64,000 nucleotides of DNA from Dimorphilus gyrociliatus. Its lineage: Eukaryota; Annelida; Polychaeta; Dinophilidae. The notes beneath the pieces were generated by a model. That model did not search any database and had not been told where the DNA came from. It saw nothing but the letters and a program-made list of their open reading frames with translations. Position numbers and translations under genes: made by a program. The stretch spans positions 2,549,501 to 2,613,500 of the forward strand of contig CAJFCJ010000001.1 in NCBI GenBank assembly GCA_904063045.1, written 5' to 3'. This document shows, piece by piece, positions 10,883-21,662 of this stretch (positions are counted from its first letter, which is position 1; every line of letters begins with the position of its first letter).

Positions 10883-13800
10883 TCAGAACACGATCTTATT
10901 TTCTGCCTCATTAAGAGTAGCTCTTGAAATCTTAAGGCGAAACTCGCGAAACTCCGATACCATATAATGATTAATACTCTTTTTCTCGAAGGGATATGAT
11001 GAATGCCTGCGATGCACCGACACCATACAATGATCAATACACTTTTTCTCGAAGGAATCTAATAGAGACTTCCCTATGCTTTTTAAATCTGTCAAGTCCT
11101 GAAATTTGTCCAAAGATGACATGTAAGGTAGAATAGAAATTTGTCCAATCTTAGCTATCTGTCTGAAGTCGTTTGTAGAAATAAAAATATTAGTTGTTCT
11201 AATATTTCCATGAACTTTAAAGTGCTTGTAGACGTAGTTCAAACCAGAAACTATATCGTCAAAGAGTTCACGCTCTATATCCTCATTTTTTTTGTCCTCT
11301 AGCCAGTTCTCTAAATTTAAACAAATATATTCCATTTGAACGTATATTTGTAATATTGGCTCTTTTGTTCTAGGACTGCTCTCTAGCCATATTTGGAAAT
11401 ATCTCAGCACATTTGAATGTTTAAATTGAAGTAGACTATAAACGTTTTTTATTGTCTGAAAGGAAAAGTGTTGCATTAACATTTTATTAGATTAAATTTA
11501 TATTCTTCATACTTGCAAATAATTACGTTTACTAATGTCTACAAATTTAATTTTCTTAGCGTCTACAATAAAAATCCCTTTGTCCAGATTCTTTTGAACC
11601 TAAAATAGAAGAAAATGAAATTTGAAAACTTAAAAAAGTTCATTTTAAAGAAAATTCAAACCTTTGCAACTAATCTAGTTTTACTTTGATGTACAATTGC
11701 GCTAATTGTGAAACTACCTTTAAAAAAATTTTTTTTAAAAGGCTTGATCTGTTCACTTACAACAAGTTGATTAATCAATGCTTGTTTTTTTTTATCAAGT
11801 TTTGAATTATCAAAGACGGAATCCCAAGGAAATCCTTCCGCCAGACATTCTGAAAAACAATCATTTTTTTTTGACTTAAGACTAAGATTTTTAATTTGTT
11901 AAAGCAATAATTTGTAATATCTTACTCTGAAAATTTCTATAAGAAAACTCATAAAGATTTTGAAGGAGTTCACTAGCAAAGATTCTCTTTTCTTTTCGAG
12001 TCTTTCCCACGACCTATATGTCAATGATTTGTTATATATTTACATTGAGATATTTAAAAGCAACCTTAATTATGTAGATTGGACCGTTAATAGTTACCTC
12101 CTGATATGCGTTTCTATGATTCTTTGAAAATTTTAAAGACTTGGAGCAGACTGAAAGAATACTGCATGGATGAACACTTTTCCTATTGAACGAATACGGC
12201 AATTCTGATTTAGTATTTATACTATCTTCTTCGATTGTTTTAAGGTTTAATGATGGAGATTTCTTAACAAGCTGATGAGGAGGAATGCGTCTCATCTTAG
12301 AATCAGGTAAAGTCATAATTTTGACGTAATAAGAAAATAAAGTGAATTCATCAGGCTGGAGATCATTGCTATGTAGTAATAAACCATTATTAGTATTGTT
12401 TAATCTTTCTATAAAATCCTGAAGAGTTTTACACTTGCTAAGCATTAGTTGAAATACTCTTCCAAGGCTATAAATATCAGATGGATAAGAATATGTTGAC
12501 CCTTTTGCCTCTGGCGCTCGGAATATTAGTGTTCCAATATTAGATGTAAATTTAGTATCTTCAGTTTGAACATCGTGAATTAATCTTGATAGTCCAAAAT
12601 CGCCTACCTTAGCCATGAACTTGTTATTCTCTTTTATCACCAAAATATTTGAAGGTTTGATGTCTCTGTGTAATACCTCCTGCGAATGCATATATTCAAG
12701 AGCGGATAATAAGTTGTGCATCATATCTATTTCTGTAGAAAAGTCATAAATGGTCCCAATTTTACGAATGCTAAACAACCAATGTTCTAGATTCGCCAAA
12801 CATAGTTCGGTTTGAATATAAGCGTACAGGCGGGGAAGACGACTCAACCTTTTGTTCATTTCGATTTCTTTCAATGATTTACTCGAATTGACACTTGACG
12901 AGTAGAATGATAGACAATTCTTATCTTGTTCTTCAATTTCAACCCACGACGTGTAATATCTAACAATATTAGGATGATGAAGTTTAGCTAGCACAGACAT
13001 TTCTCTGAAAGACTAATAATTGATCCATATTATAAATTTCCTTACAAATTCACTTAAAATACCGTTTTTAGTACTGTAGAATCTAATGTCTGAAGTGCTA
13101 TTTCCTGCTTTTTTATAGCAAAATATTGACGGTTATTCTTGCTGGCCTAAAATAAATAATTTAATAAATAATTATAAAGATTCTATTAAAAAGATTAACT
13201 TTATAAACAACTCCAAATCCTCCTTTTCCAAGAATTTCTTTTTCTATATTTCTCTTTTTAGTATAGTCAAAATCTATTGTATGAGAGTGTGTTTGTTTCA
13301 TATCGTTTTTAATTAATTGTTTTAAGAAGTAAGTGTACAACTTCGCTTTACATTTCCATTCAACCACTATATTATCAACATTTTGGCTATTCAAAAAAAA
13401 CCAAAACTTCTTCTTACCTAAATGAAACAAAGTAAGAATTTATAATTGGTTGTAATAATAAAGTGTTACTTTTTCTTCTTAGAAGAATGCTAAAACATTT
13501 TTCCAAAGCTTTTACAGCTGCTTTCAATTTTCTTTTTTTCTTACTGGCCGTCTAGAGGTTGAAATTTACAAATTTATTTCTATTAATGCATAATAATTCA
13601 ATAATTTGTTGCCTTTATGAATGTGCCATCGATGAGTAATTCGTAATCAGATAATTCCATATTATACATTATTTTTTCGTTGAATAATTCCTTATTACAT
13701 GATCTTATGATTGTAATCATTTCTAGAGGTGATACCACAATTTTCAAGTCGCCGTCACCCTGTGGCCGTAAGTCAACATAGCCATGATTTACGTCTTGTC

Positions 13801-13905
13801 CATTATTTCTGCAAGATAAATGATTAAATCATACAAAAATACATAATAATAGACATTGCTTTTATATTAATACTTTCGGATTAGCGGTTCTCTTGTATTT
13901 AGCAT
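10883..13905 (-). CDS. dsRBD protein with active kinase followed by pseudokinase
   Basis: My model starts at ATG 13905 and encodes about 800 aa in ten exons. A dsRBD comes first (YELLIDGTFIK, then TASKKKRKLKAAVKALEKC). Kinase 1 follows: glycine loop LGKGGFGVVYK, AIK lysine, HHPNIVRYYTSW, HRDIKPSN, GDFG and FRAPEAK, all intact and of eIF2-alpha kinase type. The exon ending at about 12095 can read on to a stop at 12032. However, a good donor there (GAG|GTAACT) joins in phase to exons at 12015, 11850, 11599 and 11462 that encode a second kinase domain. That second domain is degenerate: HGNIRTTN replaces HRDIKPSN, KIGQI replaces GDFG, and it ends after helix F. If the junction is wrong, these are two genes. 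A kinase-pseudokinase tandem of this family would be unusual; GCN2 has the reverse order. Confidence 0.65.
10954..11060 (-). repeat. 63-bp in-frame tandem duplication in the pseudokinase tail
   Basis: Two diverged copies lie 63 bp apart, for example CCGATACCATATAATGATTA at 10954 and CCGACACCATACAATGATCA at 11017. They encode repeats of the type FEKKxIxHxMVS at the C-terminus of the pseudokinase. 63 bp is 21 codons, so the frame is kept. Confidence 0.75.
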
Positions 13906-14973
13906 GATAATGTATTTTTTTTGGTTCTACAGCCAACAAACATGCATAAAGATTCTCTGTCGTCATCATAATGTTCTTGAACATTCTACGATTCCTAGAT
14001 CACGTGTTAAAGGCAGCAATATTTTTAGGTATTTAGGTGTATATACATGGTTAAATACGAGGTTATATAATATATATCTTAATCGCTTATGATCCAATCA
14101 ACAACCTGCTTTTATTTAAACATTGAATATTCAATATCGTTATAAACTATTTCAGTATATGAAGGTGCAACCTAACTTGTACACTTATTGCTTTGATTGG
14201 ATATCTTATAACGTACTTTCGTTTTTGATTTGTTTTAGAATTTTGATAAAATGATGAAATATTAATTAGTTTATGATAAATATGATATATAGATATTGTA
14301 ATATATTTTTTATACCCTTTCTATTTTTAGTAGCTTTCCCCAAAATGTGATTTTCCTTGAAGAATACTCTGATAACTAATTTAAATATATGAATAAGCAT
14401 ATTCTTTTATTCACATATGTTATTGGTCATCATATAACACGTTAGTCTGCTGTCTGTAAGAAGATAATAGCATTGTTTGTTAAGGTTAGAAAATGTTAAT
14501 TAGCCAGGAAATTTAGATCAGTCGTATATGTAATGTACAGTTGATGACAAGCTAGTTGTTACATTCTGTAGAATACTCTATTTGTCAAAGTCATTCAGCA
14601 TGGCCTATTGGATTATTATCTAGTGTATATCAATGTACAGCTGTGGTGAGAAAATTGAAAATTCAGTAGCAGATTACCCATCCATATTTTTCAGTGGTTG
14701 ATTTTATGTATATACAGTATATTTTATTATATATATAAATAACAGAATTGATTCTATTAACCTATGTATGTATATAATAGCTTTTTATTATACGAAATTC
14801 ACAGATGAAGAACATTAATTCGCTATATATAAGACTTAATCTTATCTTTCTAATAATTATGTTTGATATACTGTGGACAGCTAGGTTAATAGTTTCGTTT
14901 TTTCAAATAGATCAACAAGTTAGAGAAGATATTTTGAAGAAGTTATAAAACTTAACATTGAAATTTATTGAAA
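13906..14973. other. divergent intergenic region between two PKR-like genes
   Basis: About 1.07 kb between the starts of the tandem kinase gene (-) and the next PKR-like gene (+). A 62-codon ORF on + at 13904-14092 has no recognisable feature. No clear regulatory motif, so I note only that one region could drive both genes. Confidence 0.4.
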
Positions 14974-16828
14974 ATGGCTTCTGCAAGTTCACAGAATTAT
15001 ACGTCACTTTTAAACGAACTTTTTCCGGGTCAAATCCAGGTGAAATTTCTTTTTCTCTTGTATTCTATTGAATATTATAGTCTTTTTTTTATTTTACAGT
15101 ATACGGAAGTTAAAAGTGGTCCAGACCACGATCCTACATATAAAATTTCGCTAAAGTTACGAGGAAAATCGTTTCAAGGAATTGCAACAAATAAAAAAAC
15201 AGCTAGAAAGTTATGTGCTGAACAAGCTTATAATCACTTTAAAAGCAATAGTATTAACGAAGAGAGAAGGGATTATCAATTATCTGAAGATGTCCTAAAT
15301 CCATCAGTAATTCTAAATAAAGTTACTAAAGGTACTAGATACAGTTTAGTCGAACAAAATGGTAATAATTCTACAGTGGACGTTTCAGTAGAGGGAGCTG
15401 TGTATCGGGTATTAATTAAAGCATAATTCAAATAATGCTTTAAAGCCGTTATTTAATATATAAATTAAAATTTTAAAGGGTACAGGTAGCGACGAAGCAA
15501 TGGCTAGAGCAGATGCAGCAGCTCGAGCTCTGACAACTCGATTTCAAATTGAATTTGATAGGGAAAATAATAGTATTATTTGACGGAACACATTTTAAAA
15601 ACTATTTTAATATATTTTCTTTATTTAAAATGTAGATCAAATCCCTAAAATTGCCTTAGCAAGTATAAAAAAACTATCTGGTAAAGTAGCCCCAAAAGTA
15701 CTTGAAGAAATTTACCAGAAAAGTTTAGAAGAGTACAATAAAGATATTTCTATCGATACTGGACATTTCAAGAGACATTTTTTTGATGAAACAGAACTTG
15801 GTTCGGGATCTTTTGGATCTGTTTCAAAGGTTTTAAATAATTTTCATCGTTAAAGGTGTATAACATATGTTTCATTATTTCTTTAAAGGTAAAAAGTCGT
15901 ACAGATTCACAATTCTACGCAGTCAAGAGGGTTACTTTGCTACCTTTGAAAAAAGAAGAAATTATGAAGGTATCACATTTGTTTCTTGCTTTATACTTTC
16001 CTCATTCACTTCCCTTTTTAGACGTCAAGAGAAGTTATCCACCTATCCGTCTTGAATCATTCAAACATTATTAGATACAATCGAGCTTGGTTTGAAATTG
16101 GATACATACCAACAGGTCCAGATCATATACCCTGTTTGCACCTGTATATTCAAACAGAATTATGCAATCATGATTTATCATATTGGATCAAAAACAGAAA
16201 AAATCATCCTGAAATTATTAACAATAACACTGATGAAGTGAAAATCATGCACGATGTTTTGTCAGCATTGAGTTATCTTTGTAAACAAAAAGTTATTCAT
16301 CGAGATATCAAACCTCAAAATATATTTATTATCGAAAGGTCAGATTCGAATGAACTAGTTGTAAAATTGGGCGATTTTGGTTTATCTAGAGTTAAAGATT
16401 CGATGGCGAAGCTCACTGGTGGTATTGGAACGCCTTTTTACTTTGCTCCAGAGGTATTAACTGGCGACTACAGCTACCCAAGTGATATTTTTAGCTTTGG
16501 TTTAGTAACTCTCGAATTATTTGGACTTCACAAAAGCTCTGACGAATTACGATTAGATGTTGGTGCACTTAGAAATGAAAATACACCGCCAGCTCAACTT
16601 AACCATAAATATCCCCAAATATACGACATCGTTAAGAAAATGACAAAAACCTCACCAACAGAAAGACCCACTGCAGACGAATTACTTAACATGGGTCTTT
16701 TTGAAAACTATTCATCGAGGAGTTATCAAGATTTGGTAAAAGAAAATGAGCAATTAAAGGCTACTGTATTTCAACAGAATAAAAGAATAGAAGAGTTACA
16801 GATGATAATCGATTCTCTTCGTACTTGA
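14974..16828 (+). CDS. PKR-like kinase with two dsRBDs
   Basis: The six-exon model gives 516 aa, close to vertebrate PKR (about 550). The start is ATG 14974 (MASASSQNY). Exons are 14974-15039, 15100-15408, 15479-15572, 15636-15829, 15889-15969 and 16022-16828, all in phase. dsRBD1 spans about residues 8-75 (GPDHDPTYKISL, TNKKTARKLCAEQA) and dsRBD2 about 95-155 (NPSVILNKV, ARADAAARAL). The kinase spans about 205-480: LGSGSFGSVSK, AVKR lysine, NHSNIIRYNRAWFEI, HRDIKPQN, GDFG, FAPEV and the eIF2-kinase-like KYPQIYDIVKKM...ERPTA. A C-terminal coiled coil (about 485-516) may dimerise. All catalytic residues are present. By family knowledge it should bind dsRNA and phosphorylate Ser51 of eIF2-alpha; that substrate is inference. 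Confidence 0.85.
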
Positions 16829-17447
16829 TATTGAAGAATACAGCTAGACATCTCCTCTGGAATGATATTGCCTAAACTCTCTTCGATCTTTTAATACTGT
16901 TATTTAGTGCATTAATACATAATAAACTAATAAACAGTTTTACTTGAAAACACCATAAAATCTTTACTTTTCATTTATTGGATATTTAATATTCACAAAA
17001 TCTTTACAATCGTCATTTTTATGAATATTAATATGGTAGTATGTATGTATATTTTATACATATACGATGACATTACTCGCTATTTAAACTGGAGAACAAG
17101 ATCACTTTAGGGCAGGTAGTTGATTCACTAGCTGATATGAGTAATAAGTTATATCTAAAGCCAAATATTTAGAATTCGAAAGTAACTTGGCAAAAACCAG
17201 AAATCTATATAAAGTACGACTAGAGCAACCTAAAGGAGGTCTCTTACTATACTATTTATATGAGCAGACGAACTTAGTTGCTATTTTGACTCATTCAGAA
17301 GAGTTCTTAATTTAAAACACCATTAATTAACTTAAATCTTAAAGGTAAGAATTATGATTTATTTGATGGTACATTCTTACTTACGATCGTCGTTTAATGT
17401 CAAGGATATTTTTTAAACTATGACTTTCAATTTCAGTATTTACATTC
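16829..17447. other. intergenic sequence
   Basis: About 620 bp between two head-to-tail PKR-like genes. It ends in a pyrimidine-rich AG (TTTCAG, about 17437) just before the next ATG, so it may contain a 5' UTR intron. Nothing else supported. Confidence 0.4.
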
Positions 17448-19067
17448 ATGGAGCCTGAGAATATAGATTATATCTCACTTTTAAACAGGAAATTCGGCAA
17501 ACACGTTAAAGTATGTAAAAAATAATCATAACAAAGTAATTCTATATTCATCAATGTAAATAGTACGTGGATGTTGAAAGCGACGACGATGGTAAACCTA
17601 TATCCGATTTTACAAAGAAAATTCTCATCCCGACTAAAAAAGGTGAAATATCATTCACGGCAATCGGTCGAAGTAAAAAGATAGCTAAGCAAGCTGTTGC
17701 GAAAAAGGCATATCACTCACTTTTTGAAACAAATTTCTTTTCTGAATCTAAAAAAGAAAGATGTCAAGTATATATTCAAGTTTAATAAAATATTTAAATA
17801 GATATAAGAACATTATTTCTTCTTATCTAGGATAAAAAGGAGGAGAAAATTGAAGAAGAAGAAGAAAAAGAAGAAGAAGAAGAAGAAAAGGATAATAGGA
17901 AACAAACGTCTTTTTCGGAGAAGCTAGATTATCAACTAAACTCTCCTATCTTAGACAATTATTATGAAAAAGTGTTCTCCGAAGAAAAGTTTATAGGTGA
18001 AGGAGGATTTGGCGAAGTTAAAAAGGTTGGTATCCTTAATAAATTATTAAAAAGAGTTCTATATTAATTATTATAGGCAAAACACAAAATAAACGAGCAA
18101 TGGTACGCAATAAAAGAAATAAAAGTGACGGATAGCAGCCCTGAAAGTATAGATAAGGTAATTCTCATTAAAAAATTCATATATTTTTAAAAGCTTAATA
18201 TATGTTTCTAATGAATAGAATAGAAGAGAAATATTATTATTATCAAACTGCTCACATCCAAATATTGTAAGATATTACGGTAGTTGGTACGAAACTCGTC
18301 AACACGAAACTTCATCATTCCCAAGTAATAGTAGTAACAATTTTAGTATATTTATACAAATGGAGTTATGTGATGGTAATTTGGAAGACTGGATATATGA
18401 TAAATCAACAAAATTGCTTTGTTTTAAGAGAAAAGTTATTCACGATATGTTATCAGCCGTCCATTATATTCATTCTTTAGAGATTATTCATAGAGATATA
18501 AAACCATGCAATATTTTAACTAATAAACAAAATGAGACAATTGAAGTGAAACTAGGGGACTTTGGTGTAGCAAGAACGATTGGGAAAAGGCACACAAGTA
18601 ATGTTGGTACACTGGGCTACACTGCTCCTGAAATAGATACTTGTGACTACGCTACTTCCGTTGATATATATAGCTTAGGGATTGTTGCTCTAGAGGTGTT
18701 TGGAAACTTCAAAACCAAAGCAGAGTTCTATCACTGTGGTAACTTGTTTAAGAAAACAGGAGAATTTCCGTCAATGTTATTAGAAAACCAAGTAATATGT
18801 GAAACTATCAAGAAAATGACTGATTCAAAAAATAGGCCAACAGCAGAGGAACTCCTAAATTCTGATGTATTTTCTGAAAGCAGGAATGACGATGTCGTGA
18901 GATTAATAAATAAAATCCAACTACAAGATCAAATAATACAAGATTTACGGCAATTAGCATCAGATAAAGATAAAAGATTAGAAGAATCAAAGAAATTGTT
19001 AGATATACAAAAACAACAAATTGAAGAAATGGAGAAATTATTTCAAATTAAACATTCTAATAAATGA
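17448..19067 (+). CDS. PKR-like kinase with one dsRBD
   Basis: The five-exon model gives 463 aa (17448-17510, 17564-17767, 17831-18025, 18077-18157, 18219-19067), in phase throughout. One dsRBD spans about residues 5-88 (DYISLLNRKFGKHVK, GRSKKIAKQAVAKKAY). A Glu/Lys-rich linker encoded by GAA repeats follows. The kinase has IGEGGFGEVKK, AIK lysine, SHPNIVRYYGSWYE style strand, HRDIKPCN, GDFG and TAPEI, all intact. The C-terminus (about 410-463) is a strong coiled coil (IQLQDQIIQDLRQLASDKDK). It has one dsRBD fewer than its upstream neighbour, a difference typical of tandem paralogues. The eIF2-alpha kinase assignment rests on the N(I/V)(V/I)RYY.SW motif and overall order. Confidence 0.85.
17850..17896 (+). 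repeat. GAA-rich low-complexity linker
   Basis: Runs of GAA/AAG encode an acidic Glu/Lys stretch between the dsRBD and kinase of the PKR-like gene. This is simple-sequence expansion inside an exon. Confidence 0.8.
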
Positions 19068-19498
19068 CCTATTTATAGATAATTAATTAATATGTTAATT
19101 AATAAATATAAATTTTTTTATTTTGGATAATGAATTACATTATAGGATTAATTTAAGAATTTAAGTTTGTTTGACTCTTTAATAACAATTAGTCGTCTAA
19201 TATAAACATTCAATTATAAAATATTCAATAATATTTCGTTTTGCAAAAAGCTTCTAAATGAATATTTATCTTTTTGATAATAATAATATTATAGGCCTAA
19301 TATATCCTTATCAACCGCATTCATTTATTCCAGAATTTGCCTCCATCAAAATGATTAGTTATGAATCTACCGTGAATATTGAGAGTATGAATTATCTTAC
19401 TTTTATGAACACATCATTCAATTCATTTTTATTTTATTGTCTCTTTTTTCAATTGAAGAATAAAATAGCACAAAGTTAATTATTAAGAATAAGATGAA
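19068..19498. other. convergent intergenic sequence
   Basis: About 430 bp of AT-rich 3' sequence between two convergent PKR-like genes. The 73-codon ORF on + at 19258 shows no feature that I trust. Confidence 0.45.
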
Positions 19499-21470
19499 CT
19501 ACTTTTGAAAAGGGTTTTCCAAGATATTTGAAGCTTTTAATCGATATTTGGCTAATTCAAATTTCAGGTTGTGAATTTCCTCATTTTTCAATTCGATCGT
19601 TTTGTTTAACTGTCGAATTTCTTCATAACATTGCGACAGCGTAAATTGGTTGGCTGATTCAACGTCTTCAAATAGAAATCTACTGTTAAGTAATGTAGCA
19701 GCAGTAGGTCTTCGACTTGGATCGCTATCTGTCATCTCTTTAATTGTGTCAGATAAATATAGAGATTTAGACGTTAAATCATACGGTAAATTTCTATTCT
19801 TTGTTAAATCTCTGACGGCTTCGGCGAACTTTTCAGTTGAATCAGCAATATCTGAAAATAACTCCAACGTGACTATACCAAGGCTATATATATCGCTTGA
19901 AAAATTGTAGCTAAAAGAGTAAATTTCGGGAGCAGCGTAAAAGATGGTTCCAACTCCACCGGTTAGATTTGCAGCGGAAGAGCAAGGATTATTCACTTCC
20001 CTTGCCAAACCAAAATCACTTAATTTAATCACCATGTTACCTAGTTCATCAGCAATTAAGATGTTAGAAGGTTTAATGTCTCTATGAATAACACGTTCAT
20101 TATGAAGATAGTTTAGAGCCTTCAATATATCTCTTAACATAATCTTCTCCATCGAATAAGAGTAACTGTTTGTAACTTTTCTTCTTGACAGCCATTTCTG
20201 TAGATTTTCTACACACAACTCGGTTTGCAAATACATATTGAGACAAGGAATGTCATCAACAGTTGAATATTCTATAGCATTTGAAGTTGGATTTTCAATT
20301 TCAAACCAAGATGTATAATATCTAACAATATTTCGATGTTGATATCTAGCCAATTCAATTATTTCTCTACTTTTCTGTTAAAGTTAATACTTACTGTTTT
20401 TAATTGTTTAGAATAATTAAAAAAAAAAAGTCTACTTTACCTTCTTTAGTTTATTTTCCATTAATTCAGAAAATCGAATTTTTACCTTTTTTACGGCGTA
20501 GACTGTTCGTTCAAGTTTGTTTTCAACCTAATTTAGTAACTTGAATATATATTTAACAAGAATTGATGAAAGAGTAAGCATTACCTCATAAACTTCTCCG
20601 TAGCATCCTGAACCTATTGATTTATTTATATTAAACTCCTTTTTAAATCTTAGTTCTCTAGCATTTAAATCCTTTGTATACTCTTTGACAATGAACTTGA
20701 ATACTTGAAGTTTTTCTTTTGGAGGCAATGTTACTTCATCCAGAGCATTGCCAGATAAAACTACCTTTGGTTGGCCATCTTTTTGTTCAAGAATCAACAA
20801 TTAAATGATTTTTCATAAATTTTCAATTTGGCAATAGATAAAACCTGTTTGATATTGGAATCTAAAATTCCATAGAGTTTCCATAGTCTCAACAATTGCT
20901 CGAATTTTGGCTACTTGTTGTTTTGGGCCGAATCCCTATGAAACAATATATACTGTATTTGTAAACATTGACAGTGAATAAAAAGGAGAAAAGTCTTTCT
21001 CTCACCTCAAAAATTTGATCGTCGATACTAAGAGTAACTCTAACATTCTCATCAATATTTAATCGACCAATACCTGTCTCGTAAGCAATATTTTTATTAA
21101 TTTCATTTAATATTGAAGGGAGAGGAATTGAGATGCTAGATTCTTCATATCTTTGAAAAATATCAGGCCTCCGATTGTAATCTGCTAAAGCCATAGCTGC
21201 GCACAATTTTTGAGCATCTCTTTTGTTTTTTCCCTTCGCCTCGTATGATATACGATTTATAGTAACTTTACAAGTATATATTGGCGAATGATCCGGCCCA
21301 TCTCGATCAATAAATTCAAACTATTAAAGCTTTTATTAATTAACTTTTCCAGAAAACATCAACAATCAACAAACCTGTCTACAATGTGGAAAAGTGTCGT
21401 TGAATTTAGACATAGTATCGGGAGTAATTACCACATCGGATTCATTTGTGTCTGTTGATGACATCATCAT
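19499..21470 (-). CDS. PKR-like kinase with two dsRBDs
   Basis: Starts at ATG 21470 (MMSSTDTNESD) and reads leftwards through several short introns, roughly 540 aa. dsRBD1 has GPDHSPIYTCKV and GKNKRDAQKLCAAMAL. dsRBD2 has LPSILNEINKNIAYE and the helix QVAKIRAIVETM. The kinase keeps IGSGCYGEVYE, the AVKK lysine, RNIVRYYTSWFEIE, HRDIKPSN, SDFG and YAAPEI, then SDPSRRPTA. The tail (about the last 50 residues) is a coiled coil (CYEEIRQLNKTIELKNEEI). All catalytic residues are present. The gene faces TKFC head-to-head with 192 bp between start codons, so the two probably share a promoter. Assignment to PKR-like eIF2-alpha kinases is by domain order and kinase motifs. Confidence 0.85.
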
Positions 21471-21662
21471 GTAAGAGCACAATTAAGTATTAAAATGTTT
21501 TATTTCTCTAGATCAACTCGTATCTTTCTTTCTCCGAGAAATATGAAAACTGGTATTTTGGTTTCGGTTTCGAAGATGTACACACGAAATCTATTCACAG
21601 CAGGACAGTGCATTCAATTTGAAACGATTTTGATTTAATCAAGTTGAACATTTAATTGTAAA
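21471..21662. promoter_or_regulatory. short divergent promoter, PKR-like gene and TKFC
   Basis: Only 192 bp separate the two start codons on opposite strands. No TATA box or known motif stands out; its role as a shared promoter is inferred from geometry. Confidence 0.55.

Noticed and set aside
10810-11037. 75-codon minus-strand ORF
   Set aside because: Off-frame shadow of the duplicated pseudokinase tail.
12032-12094. C-terminal tail VTINGPIYIIK... reading to a stop
   Set aside because: More likely intron read-through: a strong donor precedes it and the downstream exons join in phase. It remains possible as an alternative end.
13904-14092. 62-codon + ORF
   Set aside because: No recognisable feature, and it overlaps the promoter and start of the minus-strand kinase gene.
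19258-19479. 73-codon + ORF in AT-rich 3' sequence
   Set aside because: Low-complexity composition, no homology pattern, lies between two convergent gene ends.
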